Positions 35,500 to 43,446 of a stretch of DNA of 64,000 nucleotides are shown in pieces. A program made the translations under genes and the position numbers. Numbering within the stretch: the first letter of the stretch is position 1; the number at the start of each line of letters is the position of its first letter. The DNA comes from Hymenobacter canadensis (GTDB lineage: Bacteria > Bacteroidota > Bacteroidia > Cytophagales > Hymenobacteraceae), in the NCBI RefSeq assembly GCF_027359925.1, contig NZ_CP114767.1, positions 992,001-1,056,000 of the forward strand. The letters are read 5' to 3'. The notes beneath the pieces are model-generated. The model had not been told where the DNA came from. It did no database searches and was given only the letters and a program-made list of their open reading frames with translations.

Positions 35500-35634
35500 G
35501 AAGTAAGAATTGACTGGGCCGTGTTGGTAGAAGCGGGTTATAGACGCTTTTCTGCCCGGTTCAATCACCCAGCCAACATCTTTCCGCTCCCCAGACCGTC
35601 CGTGAATTCTTAATTTCTACTTCTTAATTATTCA
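35491..35634. repeat. AT-rich inverted repeat pair (family D) before the symporter-kinase gene
   Basis: AAATTGAGAAGTAAGAATT at the left and AATTCTTAATTTCTACTTCT near 35604-35623 form imperfect inverted arms. The left arm contains the stop codon of the DUF3311-like gene, and the right arm ends about 10 bp before the start of the kinase gene. Confidence 0.6.
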
Positions 35635-35642
35635 TTCAACTC

Positions 35643-38393
35643 ATGCCCACCTGGCTCGTCATTGGCTTTTCGTTCGGCTACCTCGCCCTGCTGTTTGGGG
35701 TGGCGTATGCGGCGGAGCGGCGTGCCGGCTCGGCGCGGCGGAGCCTAGTGAGCAACCCGTATGTGTACGCCCTGAGCATGGCCGTGTACTGCACGGCCTG
35801 GACGTACTACGGCTCGGTGGGGCGGGCGGCCTACTTCGGGCTGGAGTTCGTGGGCATCTACCTCGGGCCCACGCTCATGGCCCCGATGGCGTGGCTGGTG
35901 CTGCGCAAAATCATCCGCATCTGCCGGCTGCAGCGCCTCACGTCCATTGCCGACTTCATCTCGGCGCGCTACGGCAAAAGTGCTTGGCTGGGCGCCCTCG
36001 TGACGGTGGTGTGTGTGCTGGGCGTGGTGCCCTACATTTCATTGCAGATCAAGGCCATTGCCGCATCGTTTGATATCCTGACCGGGGGCGGCGGCACGCT
36101 GCAGGCCTCGGGCAGCGTGGCAGTGTCGTCGGCGTTTGCTACTACGGTGGCGCTGGCGTTTTTCACCGTCATTTTTGGGGTACGCTCCATCGAGGCCACC
36201 GAGCGGCACGAGGGCATGGTGCTGGCCGTGGCGCTGGAAAGCCTGGTAAAGCTAGTGGCGTTTCTGGCGGCCGGCCTGTTCGTCACCTACGGCCTGTTCG
36301 ACGGCTTTGCCGACGTATTTGAGCGGGCTGCCAAAGTGCCCGACCTGAGCCGGCTGTTTACGCTGCAGGGTGCCGGCACCGGCGGCAGCCAGTGGCTTAC
36401 GCTGCTGCTGCTGAGCATGTCGGCCATTCTGCTGCTGCCGCGGCAGTTTCAGGTGGCCGTGGTGGAAAATGTCAACGAGGACCACCTGCGCAAGGCCATG
36501 TGGCTGTTTCCGCTCTACCTCATCGTCATCAACCTGTTTGTGCTGCCCCTGGCCTTTGGAGGGCGCCTGCTCGACGGGGCCGGCCAGCTCGATGCCGACA
36601 CGTTTGTGCTGGCCCTGCCGCTGCAGGCGGGTCGGCCGTGGCTGGCGCTGCTCATCTACCTGGGCGGGCTGTCGGCGGCCAGCAGCATGATTATCGTGGA
36701 AACCATTGCGCTGAGCGTGATGATGAGCAACCACCTGCTGATGCCGCTGCTGGTGCGGGTGCCGGCCGCTCGTGCCGAGGGGCCGCGCTGGTTTGCCTAC
36801 CTGGGCCAGGTGGCGCTGCACAGCCGCCGGCTGGCCGTGGTGCTGGTGCTGCTGCTGGCCTACGGCTACTACGTGGAGGTCAGCCATTTGCTGCCGCTGG
36901 TGAATATTGGGCTGGTGTCGTTTGCGGCGGTGGCGCAGTTTGTGCCGGTGGTGCTGGGCGGCCTCTATTGGAAGGGCGGCACCCGGCAGGGCGCCACGGC
37001 TGGTATTCTGGCGGGCTTTGTGGTGTGGTTCTACACGCTGGTGCTGCCCACGCTGGTCGGCCCCGAGCTGTTGCCCGACACCGTGCTGCGCGAGGGGCTG
37101 TTTGGGTTGCATTGGCTGCGGCCGTTTGCCTTGTTCCACCTCGAAGGCCTCGATTACCTGTCGCACGGGCTGTTCTGGAGCTGGTTTTTCAACCTGGCGC
37201 TGTACGTAGGTGTGTCGCTAAAGCGGCAGCCCACGGCCCTGGAGCTGCACCAGGCCGACGTGTTCGTGGACGTGTTCCGGCATGGTGCCGGCTTCGAGGG
37301 GCGGGCGGGCTGGCAGGGCGTGGCGGCGCTGCCCGACGTGCGGGAGCTGCTGGCCGGCTTCCTCGGGAAGAAGCGCACCAACCAGGCGCTGCGGGCCTTC
37401 GAGGAACGGTTTCCGGACGCCCACGCGCCCGAGGAAGCCGGCGCGGTGGTGCCACTTCAGGCCGATCCGCGCTTGCTGGCCTACGCCGAGAAGCTGCTGG
37501 CCGGCAGCATCGGGCCGGCTTCGGCGCGGCTGCTGCTGCGCTCGTCGGTAGGAGTGGAGGACATCAGCTTCGACAACGTGGTGGGTATTCTCAAAGAAAG
37601 CCAGCAGCTGTTGGAAGCCAACCGCCAGCTGCAGAAGCAGCAGCGGCAGCTGCAGCGCCTCACCCAGGAGCTGCAAGCCGCCTACGACCAGCTGCAGGAA
37701 CTGGATCAGCACAAAGACGAGTTCCTCTACACCGTCACGCATGAGCTGCGCACGCCGCTCACCAGCATCCGGGCGCTGTCCGAAATCCTGACCGACAACC
37801 CCGACCTGGAGGAAGAAGAGCAGCACCGGTTTCTGCTCACCATCACCAAGGAGTCGGAGCGCCTGAGCCGCCTGATTACGCTGGTGCTGGACCTGGAAAA
37901 GTACGAGTCGGGCAAGGCCACGCTGGAAAAGGCGCCGGTCGACGTGGCCGACGTCATTACCGACGCGCTGGAAGCCATTGGCCAGCTCATGCGCGCCAAG
38001 CACATCCACCTCGATTTGGCCGTGCCGCCCGGTTTGCCGCCCCTCTCCGGCGACCGGGACCGGCTGATGCAGGTGCTGGTGAACCTGCTCTCCAACGCCG
38101 TCAAATCGTGCCGCGCCGACGGGGAGGGCCGCATTTTGGTGAGCGTGGAAACCCCCGCCGACTGCCTGCGCATCACGGTGCAGGACAACGGCAAGGGCAT
38201 CGACCCGGCGTTTCACCAGCTCATCTTCGACAAGTTTTTTCAGGCCCGCAACCAGACCATGCGCAAGCCCGAGGGCTCGGGGCTGGGGCTGGCCATCACC
38301 AAAAAAATAGTGGAGCTGCACGCTGGCCGCATCTGGGTGGAAAGCGCCCCCGAGCAGGGCGCCCGGTTCTCGTTTGAGCTGCCGGTTGTATGA
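35643..38393 (+). CDS. Sodium/solute symporter-histidine kinase fusion (CbrA/CrbS-like)
   Basis: 916 residues. About residues 1-525 form a 13-helix sodium:solute symporter domain (SMAVYCTAWTYYGSVG, TSIADFISARYGKS, GLSAASSMIIVETIALSVM). A STAC-like linker domain lies at about 545-635, then a coiled coil (QLLEANRQLQKQQRQL). HisKA has intact His700 in TVTHELRTPLTSIRAL, and the HATPase has N box LVNLLSNAVKSC, G1 DNGKGIDP and G2 GSGLGLAITKKIV. Proteins of this layout include CrbS, which with CrbR activates acetyl-CoA synthetase genes, and CbrA, which senses carbon/histidine. Here it is followed by a receiver protein and two acyl-CoA synthetase genes, so it likely senses or transports short carboxylates. 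Confidence 0.9.
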   Translation: MPTWLVIGFSFGYLALLFGVAYAAERRAGSARRSLVSNPYVYALSMAVYCTAWTYYGSVGRAAYFGLEFVGIYLGPTLMAPMAWLVLRKIIRICRLQRLTSIADFISARYGKSAWLGALVTVVCVLGVVPYISLQIKAIAASFDILTGGGGTLQASGSVAVSSAFATTVALAFFTVIFGVRSIEATERHEGMVLAVALESLVKLVAFLAAGLFVTYGLFDGFADVFERAAKVPDLSRLFTLQGAGTGGSQWLTLLLLSMSAILLLPRQFQVAVVENVNEDHLRKAMWLFPLYLIVINLFVLPLAFGGRLLDGAGQLDADTFVLALPLQAGRPWLALLIYLGGLSAASSMIIVETIALSVMMSNHLLMPLLVRVPAARAEGPRWFAYLGQVALHSRRLAVVLVLLLAYGYYVEVSHLLPLVNIGLVSFAAVAQFVPVVLGGLYWKGGTRQGATAGILAGFVVWFYTLVLPTLVGPELLPDTVLREGLFGLHWLRPFALFHLEGLDYLSHGLFWSWFFNLALYVGVSLKRQPTALELHQADVFVDVFRHGAGFEGRAGWQGVAALPDVRELLAGFLGKKRTNQALRAFEERFPDAHAPEEAGAVVPLQADPRLLAYAEKLLAGSIGPASARLLLRSSVGVEDISFDNVVGILKESQQLLEANRQLQKQQRQLQRLTQELQAAYDQLQELDQHKDEFLYTVTHELRTPLTSIRALSEILTDNPDLEEEEQHRFLLTITKESERLSRLITLVLDLEKYESGKATLEKAPVDVADVITDALEAIGQLMRAKHIHLDLAVPPGLPPLSGDRDRLMQVLVNLLSNAVKSCRADGEGRILVSVETPADCLRITVQDNGKGIDPAFHQLIFDKFFQARNQTMRKPEGSGLGLAITKKIVELHAGRIWVESAPEQGARFSFELPVV

Positions 38394-38406
38394 TACCTGT
38401 TAAAAA

Positions 38407-38526
38407 AGAACGTCATGCTGAGCGAAGGCGCAGCCGTAGCCGAAGCATCTCGCGTGCTGACGTCAGATTACCATTCCAACGTCAGCAAGCGAGATGCTTC
38501 GACAAGCTCAGCATGACGTTCTTCCG
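38407..38526. repeat. Palindromic repeat AACGTCATGCTGAGC (family A)
   Basis: Inverted arms of roughly 40-50 bp with mismatches, including AACGTCATGCTGAGC at 38409 and GCTCAGCATGACGTT at 38506-38520, with GAAGCATCTCGC/GCGAGATGCTTC inside. It separates the symporter-kinase and receiver genes within one transcription unit. Other copies are at 49135, 55121 and (half) 62790. Confidence 0.85.
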
Positions 38527-38579
38527 CAATTCCGCCCCATCCGCTCCACCTGCCCCATCCTCCGAAAACCAACTGCCCC

Positions 38580-38966
38580 ATGCCCACGGCCCCGCACATT
38601 CTTATTGTCGATGATGAGCCCAACATCGTCATGTCGCTGGAATTTCTGATGCGCAAGAGTGGCTACCAGGTCACTATTGCCCGCAACGGCACCGAAGCCC
38701 TGGAGGCCATCGACCACACCGCCTTCGACGTGGTGCTGCTCGATATCATGATGCCCGATGTGGACGGTTACCAGGTGTGCCGCCACCTGCGCCAGCGCCC
38801 CGACCGCACCGCCACCCGCGTGGTGATGCTGTCGGCCAAAAGCAAGGAGGCCGACGTGCAGAAAGGCTATGACGCCGGCGCCGACCTCTACTTGCCCAAG
38901 CCCTTCAGCACCCGCCAGCTCATGGAAAAAGTGCGGGAACTGCTGCCCCTGGCCCGCAGCGGCTAG
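38580..38966 (+). CDS. Single-domain response regulator (receiver only)
   Basis: 128 residues, a complete CheY-like receiver: acidic pocket VDDE at 10-13, phospho-acceptor Asp55 in VLLDIMMPDVDG, Ser in MLSAKSKE and Lys in YLPKPFST. There is no output domain; the chain ends LLPLARSG. It is encoded immediately after the symporter-kinase and before acyl-CoA synthetase genes, so it is presumably the kinase's partner. Unlike CrbR or CbrB it cannot bind DNA itself and must act through another protein. Confidence 0.9.
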   Translation: MPTAPHILIVDDEPNIVMSLEFLMRKSGYQVTIARNGTEALEAIDHTAFDVVLLDIMMPDVDGYQVCRHLRQRPDRTATRVVMLSAKSKEADVQKGYDAGADLYLPKPFSTRQLMEKVRELLPLARSG

Positions 38967-39031
38967 CCGCCCCAGGCTTCCGATACAACCGCCTCCTGCC
39001 CGCCGACCTCCCGCCATCCAGCCTCCCGCCC

Positions 39032-41293
39032 ATGAACTCTGCTTCTCACTCTTATCTTGCCGAGCACGCCGCCAGCCTCTTGGACTCCGAAGCCTTATGG
39101 GCCGCGCAGGCCAGCCAGCTGCACTGGTTCCAGGAGCCGCCCCGGCCGGTGCTCAGCCAGGCCCCCGATACCGGGTTCTACCGCTGGTTTCGGGGCGGGC
39201 AGCTCAATACCAGCTGGCTCTGCCTGGACTACCACGTGGAAAACGGCCGCGCCGACCAGCTGGCCCTCATCTACGACTCGCCGGTGACGGGCACCGTGCG
39301 CCGCTACACCTACCGCGAGCTGCTGGACCTCACCAGCCGCTTTGCCGGCGGCCTGCGCCAGCTGGGCGTGCAGCGCGGCGACCGGGTCATCATCTACATG
39401 CCCAACATGCCCGAGGCGGTGGTGGCTATGCTGGCTTGCGCCCGCCTGGGCGCGGTGCATTCGGTGGTGTTTGGCGGCTTTGCACCCCACGAGCTGGCCG
39501 TGCGCATTGACGATGCCCAGCCCCGCGTTATCGTCTGCGCTTCGGCGGGCATGGAAGTCACGACGCCCATTCCCTACAAGTCGCTCGTGGATGCCGCCAT
39601 CAGCAAAGCCACCCACAAACCAGCCCACGTGGTAGTGCTGCAGCGCGACTTCTGCATAGCGGAAATGAACGTGTCTACTTCCAAGGACAACCGGAGGTCT
39701 TCAGAGTACAACCAGACGTCCTCGGAGGACCAACTGAGTGCTTCGGAGGACAACCAGACGTCCTCGGAGGACCAACTGAGTGCTTCGGAGGACAACCAGA
39801 CGTCCTCGGAGGACCAACTGAGTGCTTCGGAGGACAACCAGACGTCCTCGGAGGACCAACTGAGTGCTTCGGAGGACAACCAGACGTCCTCGGAGGACCA
39901 ACTGAGTGCTTCGGAGGACAACCGGAGGTCCTCGGAGGACAACTCGACATCCTCGGAGGATAACCGGACGTCCTCCGAGGACCAACCGAGTGCTTCGGAG
40001 GATGACGGGCCGCTGCCGCGCGACGTGGACTATCAGGTGCTGCTGCAAGCTGCCCCCGTGGCGGCCGTGCCGCTCGATGCCACCGACCCGCTCTACATCC
40101 TGTACACCAGCGGCACTACCGGCAAGCCCAAAGGCGTAGTGCGCGACAACGGCGGCCACGCCGTGGCCCTTAAGTACAGCATGAGCGCTATCTACGGCGT
40201 CGAGCCTGGCGAAACCTTCTGGGCCGCCTCCGACCTGGGCTGGGCCGTGGGCCACAGCTACATCGTGTATGGGCCGCTGCTACACGGCTGCACCACGGTG
40301 CTGTTTGAGGGCAAGCCCGTGCGCACGCCCGACGCCGGCACGTTCTGGCGCCTCATCCAGGACTATCAGGTACGGGTGCTGTTCACGGCGCCCACCGCCA
40401 TCCGGGCCATCAAGAAGGAAGACCCCACCGGCCAGCTCGCCAGGCAGTACGACCTGAGTAGCCTGCGCCACCTGTTCGTGGCCGGCGAGCGGTGCGACCC
40501 CGCCACCTACGACTGGGCCGGCGCCACGCTGGGCGTGCCTGTGGTAGACCACTGGTGGCAGACCGAGTCGGGCTGGCCGATGCTGGCTACGCTGGTGGGG
40601 CTGCCCGATATGCCCGCGCCCCGCGCCGGCAGCGCCGGCCACCCCGTGCCCGGCTACGACGTGCAGATTCTTGACGAAGCCGGCCTGCCCGTGCCCCGCG
40701 GCACCACTGGCCTGGTGGCGGTGCGCCTGCCGCTGCCGCCCGGCTGCCTGCCCACCCTCTGGCACGACGACGCCCGGTTCCAGCGCAGCTACCTCGACAC
40801 CTTCCCCGGCTACTACCTCTCTGGCGACGGCGGCTACCGCGACGAGCAGGGCTACCTCTACATCATGGGCCGGGTGGATGACGTGATGAACGTGGCCGGC
40901 CACCGCCTGAGCACCGGCGAGATGGAAGAGCTGCTGGCCGCCCATCCGGCCGTGGCCGAGTGCGCCGTGCTGGGCATTGCCTGCGAGCTGCGCGGTCAGG
41001 TGCCGGTGGGGCTGGTGGTGCTCAAAGACGGCCACAGCCTCCCCGAAACGCAGTTGGAGCAGGAGCTGGTGCGCCTGATCCGGGAGCAGATCGGGGCGGT
41101 GGCCTGCTTCCGGCACGCGGCCGTGGTGGCGCGGTTGCCCAAAACCCGCTCCGGCAAAATCCTGCGCAAAACCCTCCGCCAGCTCGCCGACGGCGACGAC
41201 TGCCCCATCCCGTCCACCATCGACGACCCCGCCATTCTCGACAAAATCCGGGAGGTGCTGCGCCGAAGGCAGATAGGGCAGGCGTTTGCCTGA
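39032..41293 (+). CDS. PrpE-like acyl-CoA synthetase with internal heptapeptide array
   Basis: 753 residues, an AMP-forming acyl-CoA ligase most like propionyl-CoA synthetase. The ACAS N-terminus has NTSWLCLDYHVENGRADQ; the P-loop is ILYTSGTTGKPKGVVRDNGG; WQTESGWPM, YYLSGDGGYRDEQGY and GRVDDVMNVAGHRLSTGEME follow, and the acetylation-site lysine is in LPKTRSGKILRKT. Between VVVLQRDF (about 208) and RDVDYQVLL (about 330) lie 15 perfect-length heptads of the SSED type (residues 220-324) that relatives lack; without them the enzyme is about 640 residues, normal for PrpE. The frame remains open and all catalytic motifs are intact, so the protein is probably active with an acidic surface loop. The preceding gene encodes the receiver and the next encodes Acs. 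Confidence 0.85.
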   Translation: MNSASHSYLAEHAASLLDSEALWAAQASQLHWFQEPPRPVLSQAPDTGFYRWFRGGQLNTSWLCLDYHVENGRADQLALIYDSPVTGTVRRYTYRELLDLTSRFAGGLRQLGVQRGDRVIIYMPNMPEAVVAMLACARLGAVHSVVFGGFAPHELAVRIDDAQPRVIVCASAGMEVTTPIPYKSLVDAAISKATHKPAHVVVLQRDFCIAEMNVSTSKDNRRSSEYNQTSSEDQLSASEDNQTSSEDQLSASEDNQTSSEDQLSASEDNQTSSEDQLSASEDNQTSSEDQLSASEDNRRSSEDNSTSSEDNRTSSEDQPSASEDDGPLPRDVDYQVLLQAAPVAAVPLDATDPLYILYTSGTTGKPKGVVRDNGGHAVALKYSMSAIYGVEPGETFWAASDLGWAVGHSYIVYGPLLHGCTTVLFEGKPVRTPDAGTFWRLIQDYQVRVLFTAPTAIRAIKKEDPTGQLARQYDLSSLRHLFVAGERCDPATYDWAGATLGVPVVDHWWQTESGWPMLATLVGLPDMPAPRAGSAGHPVPGYDVQILDEAGLPVPRGTTGLVAVRLPLPPGCLPTLWHDDARFQRSYLDTFPGYYLSGDGGYRDEQGYLYIMGRVDDVMNVAGHRLSTGEMEELLAAHPAVAECAVLGIACELRGQVPVGLVVLKDGHSLPETQLEQELVRLIREQIGAVACFRHAAVVARLPKTRSGKILRKTLRQLADGDDCPIPSTIDDPAILDKIREVLRRRQIGQAFA
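39689..40003 (+). repeat. In-frame 21-bp minisatellite, 15 units
   Basis: Fifteen tandem 21-bp units encode heptads. Ten of these form five near-identical 42-bp dimers (39710-39919, encoding NQTSSEDQLSASED). The flanking units are variants (NRRSSEY, NRRSSED, NSTSSED, NRTSSED, QPSASED). The unit contains the small palindrome TCCTCGGAGGA. The array length is a multiple of 3, so unit gain or loss keeps the frame. Confidence 0.95.
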
Positions 41294-41295
41294 AC

Positions 41296-41409
41296 TGTAG
41301 CATAGGCTTCAGCCTGTGCCGTCCGCCGTCCGGCAATCCGGAATTTCTGCCTCACCCGAAGCAAAATCAACCTTTTCTCTACCCGGCACAGGCTAAAGCC
41401 TATGCTACA
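41296..41409. repeat. Inverted pair of GGCTTCAGCC-type palindromes (family F)
   Basis: 25-bp arms 41296-41320 (TGTAGCATAGGCTTCAGCCT and onward) and 41385-41409 differ at one position. Each arm itself contains a short palindrome around AGGCTTCAGCCT. The right arm overlaps a possible ATG at 41402 that is in frame with acs, so the acs start at 41426 is preferred. Confidence 0.85.
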
Positions 41410-41425
41410 TTCATCCCCCCATACC

Positions 41426-43351
41426 ATGCCCGAAGCTCCCGTCAGACACGCCCGCATCCGTACCCTCGAAGAGTACCACGATGCCTACCGCCGCAGCACC
41501 GAAGACCCCGAGCAGTTCTGGGCCGATGTGGCCGCGCCCTTCACCTGGCGCCGCAAATGGAACAAGGTACTGCACTCCGACATGGTCACCGGCCACAACG
41601 AGTGGTTTTCGGGCGCGCGCCTCAACATCACCGAAAATTGCCTCGACCGGCACCTGGCCACCCGCGGCAACAAGCTGGCCATCATCTACGAGCCCAACGA
41701 CACCAAAACCCGCCACCTGCGCCTCACCTACCGCGAGCTGCACCAGGAGGTCTGCCGCTTTGCCAACGTGCTGCACAACAACGGCGTGGAGAAGGGCGAC
41801 CGGGTGTGCATCTACATGCCCATGATTCCGCAGCTGGCTATTGCGGTGCTGGCCTGTGCCCGCATCGGGGCGGTGCACTCGGTCATCTTTGCTGGTTTCT
41901 CGGCCACGGCCATTTCCGACCGGGTGAACGACGCCCAGGCCACGGTAGTGCTCACTGCCGACGGCCTCAACCGCGGTGCCAAGCAGATTCCGGTAAAGCG
42001 CGTGGTGGATGAAGCCCTGGAAACCTGCCCCGGCGTGCGCCGCGTCATCGTGGTGGAGCACCTCGGCTGGCCCGTGCAGATGAAGGACGGCCGCGACGTG
42101 TGGTACCACGAGGAAGCCGAGGGCGTGGCCAAAACCTGCCCCGCCGAGGAAATGGACGCCGAAGACCCGCTGTTCATTCTCTACACCTCGGGCAGCACCG
42201 GCAAGCCCAAAGGCGTGGTGCACAGCACCGCCGGCTACATGGTGTGGGCCGACTACACGTTCCGCAACGTGTTTCAGGTGGAAGAAAACGACATCTACTG
42301 GTGCACCGCCGACATCGGCTGGGTGACCGGCCACACCTACCTGCTCTACGGCCCGCTGCTGGCCGGCAGCACCTCGCTCATGTTCGAGGGCATCCCCACG
42401 TACCCCGACGCCGGCCGCTTCTGGGAAGTCATCGACAAGCATTCGGTCAGCATCTTCTACACCGCGCCCACGGCCATCCGCAGCCTCATGGCCGCGCCGC
42501 TTGATAACGTGCTCAGCTACTCCCTCGACTCCTTGCGGGTGCTGGGCTCGGTAGGAGAGCCCATCAACGAGGAAGCCTGGTACTGGTACTTCCAGCACGT
42601 GGGCAAGGAGCGCTGCCCCATCGTGGACACGTGGTGGCAGACAGAAACCGGCGGCATCATGATTTCGGCGCTGGCCGGCATCACGCCCAGCAAGCCCACC
42701 CACGCGGGCCTGCCGCTGCCCGGCGTCCAGCCCGTGCTGCTCAACCAGGACGGCACCGAAATCGAGGGCAACGACCAGGAGGGCTACCTCGCCATCAAGC
42801 ACAGCTGGCCCGGCATCATCCGCACCACCTACGGCGACCATGACCGGGCCGTGCAAACCTACTTCGCGCCCTACAAAGGCTACTACTTCACCGGCGACGG
42901 CGCCCGCCGCGACGACCAGGGCCTCTACCGCATCATCGGCCGCGTCGATGACGTGATAAACGTGAGCGGCCACCGCTTCGGCACGGCCGAAATCGAAAAC
43001 GCCATCAACCAGAACCACAACGTCATCGAGTCGGCGGTGGTGGCTTTCCCCCACGACGTGAAGGGCCAGGGCATCTACGCCTACGTCATCTGCCGCTCGG
43101 GCGCCTGCGAGAAGGAGTCCGACAAGGCGCACATCGAGGCCAGCATCATCGAAACCATCGTGGCCCAGATCGGCAAAATCGCCAAGCCCGACAAGATTCA
43201 GATTGTGAGTGGCCTGCCCAAAACCCGCTCCGGCAAAATCATGCGCCGCATCCTGCGCAAGGTGGCCGAAGGCGAAATCAGCAGCCTCGGCGACACCACC
43301 ACGCTGCTCGACCCGGCCGTGGTCGACGAGATTATTGAGGGCCGCAAATAG
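41426..43351 (+). CDS. acs: Acetyl-CoA synthetase (acetate-CoA ligase, AMP-forming)
   Basis: 641 residues. The hallmark motifs are WFSGARLNITENCLDRH, the P-loop LYTSGSTGKPKGVVHS, CTADIGWVTGHTYLLYGPL, DTWWQTETGGIMIS, YYFTGDGARRDDQGLYRI and GRVDDVINVSGHRFGTAEIE. The C-terminal acetylatable lysine is in LPKTRSGKIMRRILRK. It activates acetate to acetyl-CoA for entry into the TCA cycle. Length and motifs fit E. coli-type Acs. It is the last gene of the carboxylate block, 132 bp after the PrpE-like gene, with a terminator downstream. Confidence 0.95.
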   Translation: MPEAPVRHARIRTLEEYHDAYRRSTEDPEQFWADVAAPFTWRRKWNKVLHSDMVTGHNEWFSGARLNITENCLDRHLATRGNKLAIIYEPNDTKTRHLRLTYRELHQEVCRFANVLHNNGVEKGDRVCIYMPMIPQLAIAVLACARIGAVHSVIFAGFSATAISDRVNDAQATVVLTADGLNRGAKQIPVKRVVDEALETCPGVRRVIVVEHLGWPVQMKDGRDVWYHEEAEGVAKTCPAEEMDAEDPLFILYTSGSTGKPKGVVHSTAGYMVWADYTFRNVFQVEENDIYWCTADIGWVTGHTYLLYGPLLAGSTSLMFEGIPTYPDAGRFWEVIDKHSVSIFYTAPTAIRSLMAAPLDNVLSYSLDSLRVLGSVGEPINEEAWYWYFQHVGKERCPIVDTWWQTETGGIMISALAGITPSKPTHAGLPLPGVQPVLLNQDGTEIEGNDQEGYLAIKHSWPGIIRTTYGDHDRAVQTYFAPYKGYYFTGDGARRDDQGLYRIIGRVDDVINVSGHRFGTAEIENAINQNHNVIESAVVAFPHDVKGQGIYAYVICRSGACEKESDKAHIEASIIETIVAQIGKIAKPDKIQIVSGLPKTRSGKIMRRILRKVAEGEISSLGDTTTLLDPAVVDEIIEGRK

Positions 43352-43373
43352 CGGTTTTCTTATCCCGGCAAAT

Positions 43374-43412
43374 GTGGAGCAGCTGACGTAAGTTGGCTGC
43401 TCCATTTTGTTT
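43374..43412 (+). terminator. Terminator of acs
   Basis: TGGAGCAGC pairs with GCTGCTCCA across a 12-base loop, followed by TTTTGTTTG. Confidence 0.7.
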
Positions 43413-43446
43413 GCCTGCTTTTCCGCCCGACGCTGCACCCAGCCCC

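Noticed and set aside
39672..39942. Minus-strand open frames across the 21-bp array (SSEDVWLSSEALSW-type repeats)
   Set aside because: They exist only because the 21-bp unit has no stop in any of these frames; the sense frame joins two halves of a known enzyme.
39689..40003. Possible CRISPR array
   Set aside because: Units are contiguous, with no unique spacers, and encode part of an enzyme.
41411..43438. 675-codon open frame antisense to acs
   Set aside because: The + strand encodes a complete acetyl-CoA synthetase; the antisense translation has only Val/His/Gly/Asp-rich shadow composition.
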